A DNA stretch of 64,000 nt. Origin: Fistulifera solaris. Lineage: Eukaryota > Bacillariophyta > Bacillariophyceae > Naviculales > Stauroneidaceae. The stretch lies in contig AP026133.1 in NCBI GenBank assembly GCA_030295235.1, positions 310,001 to 374,000 of the forward strand. Direction: 5' to 3'. Below, one piece after another: positions 41,021 through 49,747 of the stretch (position 1 is the first letter of the stretch; every line of letters starts with the position of its first letter). Under the pieces are notes generated by a model, which was not told where the DNA came from, did no database searches, and was given only the letters and a program-made list of their open reading frames with translations. Made by a program: the position numbers and the translations under genes.

Positions 41021-42298
41021 TTAGCATCGAGCCGGGGCAATCCCCACAGTTCCTCGTTTCCAATCAAACAAGATATCATGTCCCATCATGGCATTGATGC
41101 CCAATACGGCACCCTCGGGTTCATCCACATAAATACGATTCGACCAAATATTATTATGGGTTTCCCCTTCTTTGCGTTCCATGTAATGTTCGGGTGGAAT
41201 AGTGATATTGACATGCCCTGGTTCTAACACCAACGTTAGGACGGGCAATCGCTTCCATTCTCGTTCGGTATATGACGCAGTGCGTTCTTCTTCCGTAAAC
41301 GATCGTCCCGTTTGTTCTTCCCAGGCTTCTTGAAAAGCATCCGCCAATGCTTGTGGTAAGAATGTATCGGTCGTTCCCGAATCCAAAATGGTCCCTCGTC
41401 CGGTCGCAAAAGCTTGTATCAATTCATCGGTTGTTTCGTCACAGGTCAAACAAATGGTGCCAACCCAAATGGCTTGGACAATGACACTGTACATGCCTTT
41501 GGTCGTTTGGCGATTTAGGGTTGCGTGTGCCATTGATGTTTTGTGGGTTTCGAGTAAAGCACCACTCAAGGCCATCCATCCGCCCGTCTTGGTCAAACAG
41601 AGAGAAAAGGCATCGTGGGAGGTGTCCGCCTCACTATCTTCCAACGGCAGTATACCGTGATCACGTAAAGTGGAGAGAAAGGAAAATTCGGAATATTCGA
41701 GACCCAAAATCCCATCGGCAAGTTGTTTGGTAAACAATCCGGTCAATTTGGTTTGACAACCAAAGGTAAAGGCGACCGTCGCATAGGGTAAGGATGCTTC
41801 GTAATCGTCATCATCATCATCATCGTCGTCTTTTACGATCCCCGCCAAGGTCACCATATCCGTGACTTCATACGCCGTCCATCGGGATCCTTCCGTATAA
41901 TGTTGTTGCAGAATGCATTGAGACTGTTCTCGGATACTGACAGGAAACTGACACGTTGTTGTTGTTGTATTGCTGTTGGAGAATCCATGTACTTGCAAAG
42001 TGACGGACGACGTCGATGACTGCAGAGGATCGTAATAGCGAGCACTTTGGTGTTGCCCACAATGAAGACAGGGTTCACAAACCCAAGCCGACAATCGCGA
42101 TCCCGTATCGAGAATGAGCGTTTGTAAGACCGGTGGTTGTCCGACCCACAGTTGGATGTGATGCGTCCCCGTGTGCGCCGACAGCGCCCAACGCACGGTC
42201 GCGTTACGGATATTCTCTCTGGCAACGGCGTGTATTTCCAGTAGTGGCAGAACCAGAAGCAGCCGCAGCAGCAGAGAGGTATCATAGTGGTAGAGCAT
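41021..42298 (-). CDS. Secreted pepsin-like aspartic protease (A1)
   Basis: One exon, 425 residues. The N-terminus is a signal peptide (LLLRLLLVLPLLEIHA). The first catalytic motif is LILDTGSRLSAWV with Asp64; the second is GTILDSGTTDTFL near residue 304. Between them Cys pairs (CEPCLHCG, CLTCDE) and ADGILGLEYS fit the pepsin fold. The closing GAVLGINAMMGHDILFDWKR is a typical A1 C-terminus. A run of nine Asp (DNA TCA/TCG repeat, about 41805-41832) sits in a surface loop. There is no visible C-terminal anchor, so it is expected to be secreted or vacuolar. The Asn-Thr sites such as NTTTTT may be glycosylated. Confidence 0.9.
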   Translation of the reverse strand: MLYHYDTSLLLRLLLVLPLLEIHAVARENIRNATVRWALSAHTGTHHIQLWVGQPPVLQTLILDTGSRLSAWVCEPCLHCGQHQSARYYDPLQSSTSSVTLQVHGFSNSNTTTTTCQFPVSIREQSQCILQQHYTEGSRWTAYEVTDMVTLAGIVKDDDDDDDDDYEASLPYATVAFTFGCQTKLTGLFTKQLADGILGLEYSEFSFLSTLRDHGILPLEDSEADTSHDAFSLCLTKTGGWMALSGALLETHKTSMAHATLNRQTTKGMYSVIVQAIWVGTICLTCDETTDELIQAFATGRGTILDSGTTDTFLPQALADAFQEAWEEQTGRSFTEEERTASYTEREWKRLPVLTLVLEPGHVNITIPPEHYMERKEGETHNNIWSNRIYVDEPEGAVLGINAMMGHDILFDWKRGTVGIAPARC

Positions 42299-42338
42299 GC
42301 TTGTCCATTGTAGTGCTTGATGATTTGGAAGAGTCTAT

Positions 42339-42347
42339 TACTCCGTA
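42339..42347 (-). repeat. TACGGAGTA motif (reverse)
   Basis: Copy of the dispersed 9-mer about 40 bp upstream of the aspartic protease start. Confidence 0.6.
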
Positions 42348-42699
42348 TTACTTTGTCGTGTTGCGCAAAATCGAGAGCTCGAGGCTTGGGAAAAAAAAGT
42401 CGCGGACATTATTATTATTTATCCTCATCTCACGTTCTACGAACGAAACGCCGGAGTTTTGTAAATAAGTAGAAAGATACCGGTACGATTGCAATTACAG
42501 TGGTTATGGAGAAAAGAATTCCCAGGTCCCAGGTACTGTACGAATTATTACCTTTCACGTTTGATGCTTGATTAAATTATCACAGTATTGACGTCGGTAA
42601 TAAAAGAACAAGAATGTAGCAAAGATCGACCAAAGCTTGAATTAACCGCTCTATTCATTGAATCTTGGGAAAGGTGCCAGCTGGATGGCAATCTTTATT

Positions 42700-42722
42700 C
42701 GTGACTGAAATGCAGTCGTGGA
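42700..42722 (+). repeat. Hairpin repeat, short copy
   Basis: CGTGACTGAAATGCAGTCGTGG; near-perfect eight-base stem, no second block. Confidence 0.7.
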
Positions 42723-42900
42723 TCTTCCGTGCATCCGCAGACGATGATTTGCAGAGAGATTCTTCTAGACGTAAAAAAAAGTCGAGGTTCGCGTCGCAAA
42801 CGCCATTGAAAATATCGATCTTATTGATTGAACGACAAAAATAATGGAGTTGACAGCGCTTTACCAGAAGGAACGGAAAGTGCCGCTCCACATTTTTGAT

Positions 42901-42954
42901 TCATGGCTGAAACCCAGTCGTGGAGGAAGGTCGCATACAGTTTGAGATTATAGT
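42901..42954 (+). repeat. Hairpin repeat, long copy
   Basis: CATGGCTGAAACCCAGTCGTGG, then GGTCGC and the second block CAGTTTGAGATTATAGTAA, in the same layout as the copy at 28225. Confidence 0.75.
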
Positions 42955-43247
42955 AATATTCGAACAGAACGATTCCCAAGGATTTTCGCACCTAAAAAAT
43001 CGACGTTTCCATTTCCAAGCTGCTAAAATCATTTTATGTTATAATTCAATCAATAAAACTTACCAAGCTGGTAAGTTGAGCTTGAATGTAAGGACCTCAT
43101 TGACCCGGGATCGAGGTCGACAACCACCAAAACTTCTCCTTGTCAAAGAACGAAAGGGTACTCCGTTTTTCGGACTCGTTGTTCATCCTCCTTGCATGAG
43201 CAATAAGCTCACAAATAGCAATTTGAAAAAGAAAGAAACACCAAGGA

Positions 43248-44436
43248 TCAAATCCACTTGGCCTTCTTCCGATGCACAGAAATGGGCATGCGTTCTCGCA
43301 CTGACTGGATTTGTGAGAGATCAATGTCGCACGTCACAATGCTCGGTGGTTCGGTCAATGGTCGGTCCACGCCTCCCGCATCCACCAAGACTTCTCCCCA
43401 TGGATTTATTACGAGTGAATGTCCATAACTACATCGTTTCGTATTGTGCTGTCCATATTGAGCCGCCGCAATGACGTAGCATTGCTGTTCAATGGCGCGG
43501 GCTGTAAAAGAAAGTGAGAATGCGTTGGGCGACGACTCTTCATCGAAAACCAACTTTTTCCGTTTTCGTACCTCGCAATAAAATATGCCAGTGCGCACTT
43601 CCCGTGGGAACCGTAAAGGCCGATGGCACCAGTAAGACTTCGGCGCCACGTTCGATCAATTCCACATACAATTCCGGGAATCGTACATCGTAACACGTGG
43701 ATAATCCCAAGCGGCCTGTATGTGGGGGGGGGGGGGGGGGGGGGGGGGTTAAAAAAAAGATGGCTCGAACGGCTATTGATTGTCATGACTCAAATGAGAC
43801 GCACGCACCAATGGGAGAATCGCACACGACGAGTTCGTGACCCGGAAGGGTCGTTTTACTTTCGCGCAAATCGACCTTACCGGGTATGTGGACATCAAAG
43901 AGATGGATTTTGCGATAGTGACATTGTAATTCTCCTTGATGATTCAAAATGAGGTGTGTATTGTAGACTTTCGTATCGTTCGACGAGCGGACGTGCATGC
44001 CCCCGGCCGAAATCCACAATTGACTGTGACGAGCAATTTGTTGAAGGCCATCGAGCAAAGAAATTGGGTGATTGTCGATAGTTTGGAGTGTTTCATTGTC
44101 AATATCGTTGCCGTCGACCATTGACACGAGTGCTTGCGATAGGGCTTGGGCATTCGTCGCAATCAAGTCGATTGGCGGCTCGGCATTCGCCAATGTCTCC
44201 TCGGCGGATATTCCCATATATCCGAAACATTCGGGTAAAAACAGCATGACACAATTGTGTTGTCGTGCCTGATGGGCACATTTGGCAATATTCAGCAAAT
44301 TGTCGAGTTTCGAGGACGTCGAACACAATTGCGCCACGGCAATGGTCGACATGGTCGACAAGGATCGTGCTCTTCCGATGCCCGTCGAGACCGAAATAGC
44401 AACTTGGAAAGTTCGAAACTTGGAAAAGTTCAGCAT
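43248..44436 (-). CDS. Nitrilase-family amidase (NIT1/NIT2-like)
   Basis: Exons 44436-43809, 43715-43572 and 43501-43248, with introns of 93 nt (43716-43808, holding a poly-G/C tract) and 70 nt, give 341 residues. A leader with Arg/Ser (MLNFSKFRTFQVAIS ... RARSLSTMST) suggests mitochondria; a later ATG gives MSTIAVAQLCS for a cytosolic form. The catalytic triad is visible: Glu69 in LFLPECFGYMG, Lys176 in CHYRKIHLFDV and Cys217 in STCYDVRFPELY. The family hydrolyses C-N bonds of amides; NIT1 and NIT2 remove deaminated glutathione and alpha-ketoglutaramate. CYDVRFPELY and KIHLFDVHIPG fit the NIT1 subgroup, deaminated glutathione amidase. The intron junctions keep the triad in one frame. Confidence 0.92.
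43724..43748 (+). repeat. Poly-G tract of 25 inside an intron
   Basis: Twenty-five consecutive G on the plus strand, so C on the transcript, followed by TT and eight A, within the first nitrilase intron close to its acceptor. The count is probably unreliable in any read technology, but the tract itself is notable. Confidence 0.85.
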
Positions 44437-44599
44437 AAATAATACAAGAGACGGCGCTATTGATGGTTTGTGATCGATGCGCGGTGCAGCTTTTCGACAA
44501 TACGATGATAGACATGTATGCCACCTTCAACGGCTATTTACACGATTTGCGAATATTGATAAAAATCCGTTGAAAAAAAATTGAAGTAACTCAGAAAAG

Positions 44600-44910
44600 A
44601 TGGGAACTCACACTTTGTGCCTTTCAGATTCGGTGTCATTTTTCTCGACAAAGACACAACAATCAAACAGAAAAGATACTTTCTCTGTCTCATTCTACGA
44701 TGATCTCCCTCACCGCTTCTCCCGAAGACTTGACACAAGATTGCCTCGAGCAATGGTGGGCATTGCCGATGGATTGAAAGCGGTTTGCATGGGCGTGTCC
44801 GAGCCCACAAAGGGCGAAGAACGTGTGACAATACCTACACATTGCCATCCAAGTTTTGCTGTTCGATATCTATTTTGCCGCCGTGACACCAAAGATTTCG
44901 TCCGATCGAT
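44600..44910 (+). pseudogene. Possible relic of an FKBP-type peptidyl-prolyl isomerase
   Basis: In one frame the peptide MVGIADGLKAVCMG followed after a short insert by EERVTIPTH resembles the FKBP core 'I-x-GW-x-x-GL-x-x-M-x-x-GEKR-x-x-x-IP'. Just after it, in the next frame, QVLLFDIYF resembles the last FKBP strand (LVFDVELL). The conserved YG loop between these is missing and the frame must change. The upstream part has no clear start. It is best read as a degraded host gene, but the match is short and made by eye; chance similarity is possible. Confidence 0.3.
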
Positions 44911-45144
44911 CGATTCATCCATCCATTCATCCAAATGGCTCGTAAGATTTGTTGACACTGTCGAGAAGCCTATACGGATTATATTGTGCTGGGGCGCGTG
45001 GTGCCTCCGATTTTGCCGACTCTATTGATGAAATACTGCAAGTTACACGCGCGATGGCTTTTATTCGGGTGGTGCCTTTGATAGCTTGATAGCTACCGAG
45101 TGCGGGATGATGCTCGCAGCACTAATGAGTATCTTTCTCTGTGA

Positions 45145-45474
45145 AGGGCTCGGCAAATTGCCGAAGAAAGCAAATATTTGATTCGTCATGGATCTCACGA
45201 CAACTATGAATCACGCTTTGCCTATGGGGACGATTTGGAAGATTTCCTCGAAAAAAAAGCTTCCACAATGATCTTTGCGGAACCTAATTGACGGCCGTTG
45301 GATTTGATCTCCCAAGCGTTTCATGGCGGATTGCGAAAAATGTCAAAAGGAAAATGCCCAGACGTTTTTACGGAACCAAGCAATGCGAAGACTGTGAGAG
45401 TTGGATGCGATCGACCGAGGATTGTAAACCTGCTGCTTCGGGTCACGAGCGGGCCCCCTACCTGGTACAGATAA
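45145..45474 (+). pseudogene. Coding-like frame with one internal TGA, unidentified
   Basis: From 45145 to 45474 a single frame is open except for TGA at 45289-45291. The first part contains QIAEESKYLIRHGSH and FAYGDDLEDFLEKKA; the second contains LDLISQAFHGGLRKMSKGK. Composition is that of a normal soluble protein, and TGG to TGA is one substitution. No start codon or family could be found. An A8 run lies at 45251-45258 inside it, so a length error is also possible. Confidence 0.3.
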
Positions 45475-45825
45475 AGAAGCTTCTTAAGACGTTGAGATAG
45501 AACACAGTACGAAATCCACTGGTATATTCGACAATAAGAGCGATCCTTTACCATAAGAACGTCTTAAAAATAAATAAATAAATAAATAGAGTCGAGCTTT
45601 CCTCGTCAAGAGCTTCACGTCTTCTATCTGCAACCGGGATTGTGGAGCATGGCAACCTTTACGTGCGTACGAACGGATGTACCTCTCGTCACACTGAAAT
45701 AATAATAAGAGCGCATTTCGCTGTCACAGTGTTACGATTGTCGCTCGCTCGCTTCCTCCCCTCAGGAAAGAGAATCATCTATCACACACTGTATAAATTT
45801 TCACGAAGCTACCATAAATTTCGAC

Positions 45826-46497
45826 CTACACTGCCATATCTGGAGGATCGCGGTGACTACCATTCCGTTCACTCTCATCATCGGATGCATTCTCCCCTTC
45901 CTCCATCCTTCCTGTTTCCGACTGTTCCAATTCCGCCGCTGTCTCTATAAATTCCACACAGTCTCCTCTCATTTGCAAAATACGCTGTTCTTTTTCTTGT
46001 AATTGTAACACGGTACGTCTCATTCGTTCACAACTCGCTAGAATTACTTTGTGTGTCTCGATGATACTCGCCAGCGCGTCTTCATCCGCTTGCCACTTTT
46101 CCAGACGTTTCTGTAACAAAGCCTCGGCTTGTAGGAATTCGGCGGCCGTCATGAAACTTTGTCCTTCTTCGGGATCTCCGGACCGTTCTTCGTCCTTCGT
46201 AACCTTGTTACTACGGCCGAGACGATCCTGTTCGGCTCGCCAATGATCACGTTGTTCGTTCAAGGCTTTCCGATATTGTTGTATCCGAATCCCCAAGAAT
46301 TGTTCCCGTTCTTGAATTGTTTGTAATTGTTCGGTGGATTGCCGCAATTCCGCTTGGACCTCCCGCAATTCCTCATCGTCCTGCCCGAACTCGGTTGGCA
46401 CCGCCGCCGACCAGGATTGCCGGACGTGGGGATCCAAATGACGAACTCGAGACGACGTTGATGATAATTTACCTGTAATGCGGTCCCAAATGTTCAT
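45826..46497 (-). CDS. Coiled-coil protein (hypothetical)
   Basis: One exon, 223 residues from the ATG at 46497 (MNIWDRITGKLSS). Almost the whole length from about 40 to 185 is heptad-rich helix with charged and Gln residues (for example EELREVQAELRQSTEQLQTI), followed by an acidic tail (EEGENASDDESERNG). The short N-terminal segment MNIWDRITGKL is conserved-looking and hydrophobic and could be a membrane-binding amphipathic helix. No enzymatic motif is visible. Proteins of this build often serve vesicle tethering or ESCRT-type functions, but nothing here shows that. Neighbours give no further hint. Confidence 0.7.
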   Translation of the reverse strand: MNIWDRITGKLSSTSSRVRHLDPHVRQSWSAAVPTEFGQDDEELREVQAELRQSTEQLQTIQEREQFLGIRIQQYRKALNEQRDHWRAEQDRLGRSNKVTKDEERSGDPEEGQSFMTAAEFLQAEALLQKRLEKWQADEDALASIIETHKVILASCERMRRTVLQLQEKEQRILQMRGDCVEFIETAAELEQSETGRMEEGENASDDESERNGSHRDPPDMAV

Positions 46498-47093
46498 GTT
46501 GATGTTGTTGTTGTATGTGTGTGTGTGTTTTGTACGTTTGGTATACGATTCGTTGTTTCGTCGTCAATCCGTAAAAACGAAGTATTCAATGGGGTCGCGT
46601 TTTATTTTCTACTAGAATGAATGAATAAAGGATCTCTTTATTATCCGTTCGCAAAACGCGCATTTCCTTCCACCCACGCAACACAGACTACATTCGACGA
46701 GGTCGTGTCTATATACAACACGTAAACTAACCGTTGGAACGATAAATACGTTTCATACCTAATAAAGTTTCCTCCGTTGGCAAAGACACCAAAGAGGTAC
46801 CACCGCTTGGATTTTCTTATCTTCGGAACGCGACGAAGGAATTCAAGACGGTTCTAAAATAATAATATGTTCAAGGAGAAATCATTATTTTCTGATAGTC
46901 AGTTCCTATTCCTACGCTGGCTATCGATGCATTATTTCCAAACGTAGATGCGTCATCATCTTTCCTTTCTCACACGACAAAAATCCAGCCATATTCTTCA
47001 AGTATATCTTCGTGGTCCACCACCACCACCACCGAGACACAACCATTACAACAAAGCAACCACAAGAACCACAACAATAATAATAGTAGTAGT
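46498..47093. other. Bidirectional promoter region with simple repeats
   Basis: About 600 bp between the divergent coiled-coil and PAQR genes. GT-rich repeat near 46515-46533 and CCA repeat near 47018-47032. No gene supported. Confidence 0.4.
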
Positions 47094-47894
47094 ATGGGTG
47101 ATTATCGAGCCACTGACGAGGACGAGGACGGATTCATGATGACGCCATGCGACGATAGTTGGGCCCTGACGGATTTCGGGCACGTTGGAACACGTTCTCG
47201 GGATGGAAGTATTCATGCCACGGATGAAGTCTTCAATGCGGCTTCACATTTGGCCGCCACCATGTTCTCCATTTTGGGGACCGTTCTGTTGGTCTCGGAA
47301 TCCTCCACGACACAACGATTGGACGATAACACCGAACTACCACCGAATGTGTGGAAAATTGTCAGTTTTTCCATCTACGGAGCATCTCTCATCTTCTTGT
47401 TTGGATGCAGTACGATCCATCACGCGGTCGTCGGACCGATGGAAGCCTGGTTTCGCAAAATGGATTATCTCGCTATTTATCCACTTATTGGTGGTACGTT
47501 CACGCCACTCTGTCTCGTGTATTATCACGACAATGTCATTGGGTGGGCCTTTTGTGCGACCGTGTGGGGGATTGCCGTAACAGGAATGATCGCGACGGCG
47601 TGTTGGTTTGATAAAATACCCAAATGGCTATCCATGACCATGTACATTACCTTGGGGTGGTTGGGGGCCGGCATGACGCACTGGTTGATTCCGAAAATGG
47701 GTTGGAGTGGATTTGGTCTCTTTTTGTTCGGAGGTTGTCTGTATACGGCCGGTGGCTATGTGTACACGATGGAATCGCCCAACCCGATCCCGGGACGGTT
47801 CGGCTTTCACGAAATATGGCATTTGGCCGTCCTGTTGGCGGCCCTGACGCACTGGATGCTCATGTACAATTATGTGTTGGTAGCGGAGGTATGA
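47094..47894 (+). CDS. PAQR / hemolysin III family seven-helix membrane protein
   Basis: One exon, 266 residues. After an acidic N-terminus of about 45 residues there are seven hydrophobic helices. Family motifs are present: TDEVFNAASHLAATMFS in the first helix, FGCSTIHHAVVGP in the second to third region, MDYLAIYPLIGGTFTP, and FHEIWHLAVLLAALTHW at the end. The Ser, Asp and three His residues within these form the zinc-binding site of the superfamily, which contains adiponectin and progestin receptors and bacterial YqfA/HlyIII proteins. Some members hydrolyse ceramide. Direct similarity is closest to the HlyIII branch. Cellular membrane and substrate cannot be stated. A single intact frame. 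Confidence 0.9.
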   Translation: MGDYRATDEDEDGFMMTPCDDSWALTDFGHVGTRSRDGSIHATDEVFNAASHLAATMFSILGTVLLVSESSTTQRLDDNTELPPNVWKIVSFSIYGASLIFLFGCSTIHHAVVGPMEAWFRKMDYLAIYPLIGGTFTPLCLVYYHDNVIGWAFCATVWGIAVTGMIATACWFDKIPKWLSMTMYITLGWLGAGMTHWLIPKMGWSGFGLFLFGGCLYTAGGYVYTMESPNPIPGRFGFHEIWHLAVLLAALTHWMLMYNYVLVAEV

Positions 47895-48543
47895 GAAACA
47901 GTTGTGTGTGTGTGTTGGGTGCATTCGGTGTCAGTTGGGACTGTCAGTACTTGAGGAACGACCCAATGTTGCGGTAGGACAAAGGAACGATCAACACACG
48001 TGCAACAGCTTTGAGAATAAGAAAGCAGATACTGCTGCCATTGACTGCCAGAAAAACGGATTTGACTTCACAATCGAAAGACACAACACGTAATGGAACG
48101 AGTCTTTAACATCTCTATCATTTACGTAGTATTTGGTTCGTTTGTTGTATCAATGAAACTCTCAAGCTAAATAAACTCCTTCGATCAACAAGTGAATCGA
48201 CTAGATGAGTTATTCGTGTGCTCTTTGATCCTGAGTAAATGGTAAACGGTATAACCGGCCTCGACAATAATTACACTTGTTGTTTCACAGGTTTTATAAT
48301 AATAATTTTCGCATTGCGAGACATCGTATTTTCCGGGACTCCATTTGGTATTTAGTCACGAACCAGACTACAGTTTTCGTTATAGCAACCTTACCATGGA
48401 CGAACGGCCATGATGAAACGACGACAACAATGCATCCATCCATCATCGACAGCAGAACATTTTTGATCCGCTGCTGCGGCTCATAAATCTAACTTATAAA
48501 CTTTGGCTCCGATTTACCTGGAAACAACTCGCAACAAAACAGT
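47895..48543. other. Intergenic stretch
   Basis: About 650 bp between two plus-strand genes. A GT repeat lies just after the PAQR stop (about 47900-47915). No supported gene, repeat family member or RNA. Confidence 0.4.
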
Positions 48544-49662
48544 ATGATCCTTCGACGCGTCTGGCGTTGCACACGACGATCCTTTTCCAGTTTCCCCTAC
48601 AATCGCTATCCGCTCGATGCTCCCAATTGCAATGTCCCTCGGAACATTGCAAAACGCGTCGGTACGAACTTACATCGTCAACCACAGCATCCGCTTGGAA
48701 TATTGCAACGACGGATTTTGGAATTTTGGCAACCTCATGGCTTTCAATTGTACGATCAATTGTCGCCGATTGTGTCGACGACCCACAATTTCGATCACTT
48801 GCGCATTCCCTCCGATCACGTCAGTCGGAGTCCTTCCGATACCTATTATCTCAATGCCACGACAGTCTTACGTACGCACACTTCGGCGCATCAACATGAA
48901 TTGTTAAAAACAGGTCAAAATCGATTCTTGGTGGCCGGAGATGTCTATCGACGCGACGAAATTGATCGATCGCATTATCCCATTTTTCATCAAATGGAAG
49001 GTGTCAAAATCTTTGCGCCGCATGAACAGAATTTGATTCAAAGTGAATTGAAGGAATCGTTGGAACAGTTGGCCGAACATTTGTTTGGACAGCATATTAC
49101 GAAACGATGGATCGATACGTACTTTCCGTTCACGGAACCTAGTTTCGAATTGGAAATCTTGTTTGAAGGGGAATGGTTGGAAGTCTTGGGTTGTGGTGTC
49201 ATTCATCCCGAAGTTTTGGCAAAGGCCGGACGTGGAGAGCAGATGGGATACGCCTTTGGTTTGGGATTGGAGCGATTGGCCATGGTGTTGTTTCAAATTC
49301 CCGACATTCGACTGTTTTGGACCCACGATGAACGCTTTCATCGACAATTTGCGTCCGGTGAAATTGTTCGGTTTGAACCCTATTCCAAGTTTCCGCCGTG
49401 TTTCAAAGATATTAGTTTTTGGTTGGAGTCAGCTTTTCATGTCAATGATTTGAATGAAATTGTACGCGACGTGGCCGGTGACCTGGTCGAACGTGTATGG
49501 TTGATTGACGACTTTGTACATCCGAAAACGGGAAAAACGTCGCATTGCTATCGTATTGCCTACCGATCCATGGACCGCAGTCTCACCAACGAAGAGATTG
49601 ATGATTTACAAGAAGTTGTAAGGAACCGTGTCGTCAATGATTTAGGAGTAATATTACGATAA
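48544..49662 (+). CDS. FARS2: Phenylalanyl-tRNA synthetase, monomeric organellar type
   Basis: One exon, 372 residues. The N-terminus ([20 protein letters not shown]) is an Arg/Ser-rich mitochondrial presequence. The class II catalytic core has [27 protein letters not shown] as motif 2 neighbourhood, [34 protein letters not shown] and the motif 3 region [22 protein letters not shown]. The last 95 residues are the anticodon-binding FDX-ACB domain ([15 protein letters not shown] ... [17 protein letters not shown]). The enzyme charges tRNA-Phe in mitochondria, and in algae often also in plastids. Length matches human FARS2 with its FDX-ACB domain. No frame breaks. Confidence 0.95.
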   Translation: MILRRVWRCTRRSFSSFPYNRYPLDAPNCNVPRNIAKRVGTNLHRQPQHPLGILQRRILEFWQPHGFQLYDQLSPIVSTTHNFDHLRIPSDHVSRSPSDTYYLNATTVLRTHTSAHQHELLKTGQNRFLVAGDVYRRDEIDRSHYPIFHQMEGVKIFAPHEQNLIQSELKESLEQLAEHLFGQHITKRWIDTYFPFTEPSFELEILFEGEWLEVLGCGVIHPEVLAKAGRGEQMGYAFGLGLERLAMVLFQIPDIRLFWTHDERFHRQFASGEIVRFEPYSKFPPCFKDISFWLESAFHVNDLNEIVRDVAGDLVERVWLIDDFVHPKTGKTSHCYRIAYRSMDRSLTNEEIDDLQEVVRNRVVNDLGVILR

Positions 49663-49747
49663 CAATTTACTGAAACAAAATTACGTAGACCTTTAGTTAA
49701 CAAATTGGACAATGAGGCAAACCGCCTGCTTAATAGATACTCGAGTC

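Larger units (their letters stand above)
42299..43247. other. Gene-free stretch of about 0.95 kb with two hairpin repeats
   Basis: Lies between the start of the aspartic protease and the stop of the nitrilase gene. It contains the 9-mer at 42339-42347 and hairpin copies at 42700-42722 and 42901-42954. Small open frames here are not supported as genes. Confidence 0.5.
44437..45825. other. 1.4 kb stretch with decayed coding remnants
   Basis: No intact gene lies between the nitrilase start and the coiled-coil gene stop. It contains an FKBP-like relic (see 44600-44910), a coding-like frame with one stop (45145-45474) and an AAAT repeat at about 45567-45588. Codon usage in parts resembles real genes, pointing to loss of function or strong sequencing error. 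Confidence 0.5.

Noticed and set aside
41805-41832. Asp-repeat microsatellite in the aspartic protease as a mutation hot spot
   Set aside because: It keeps the frame and is an ordinary trinucleotide repeat in a surface loop.
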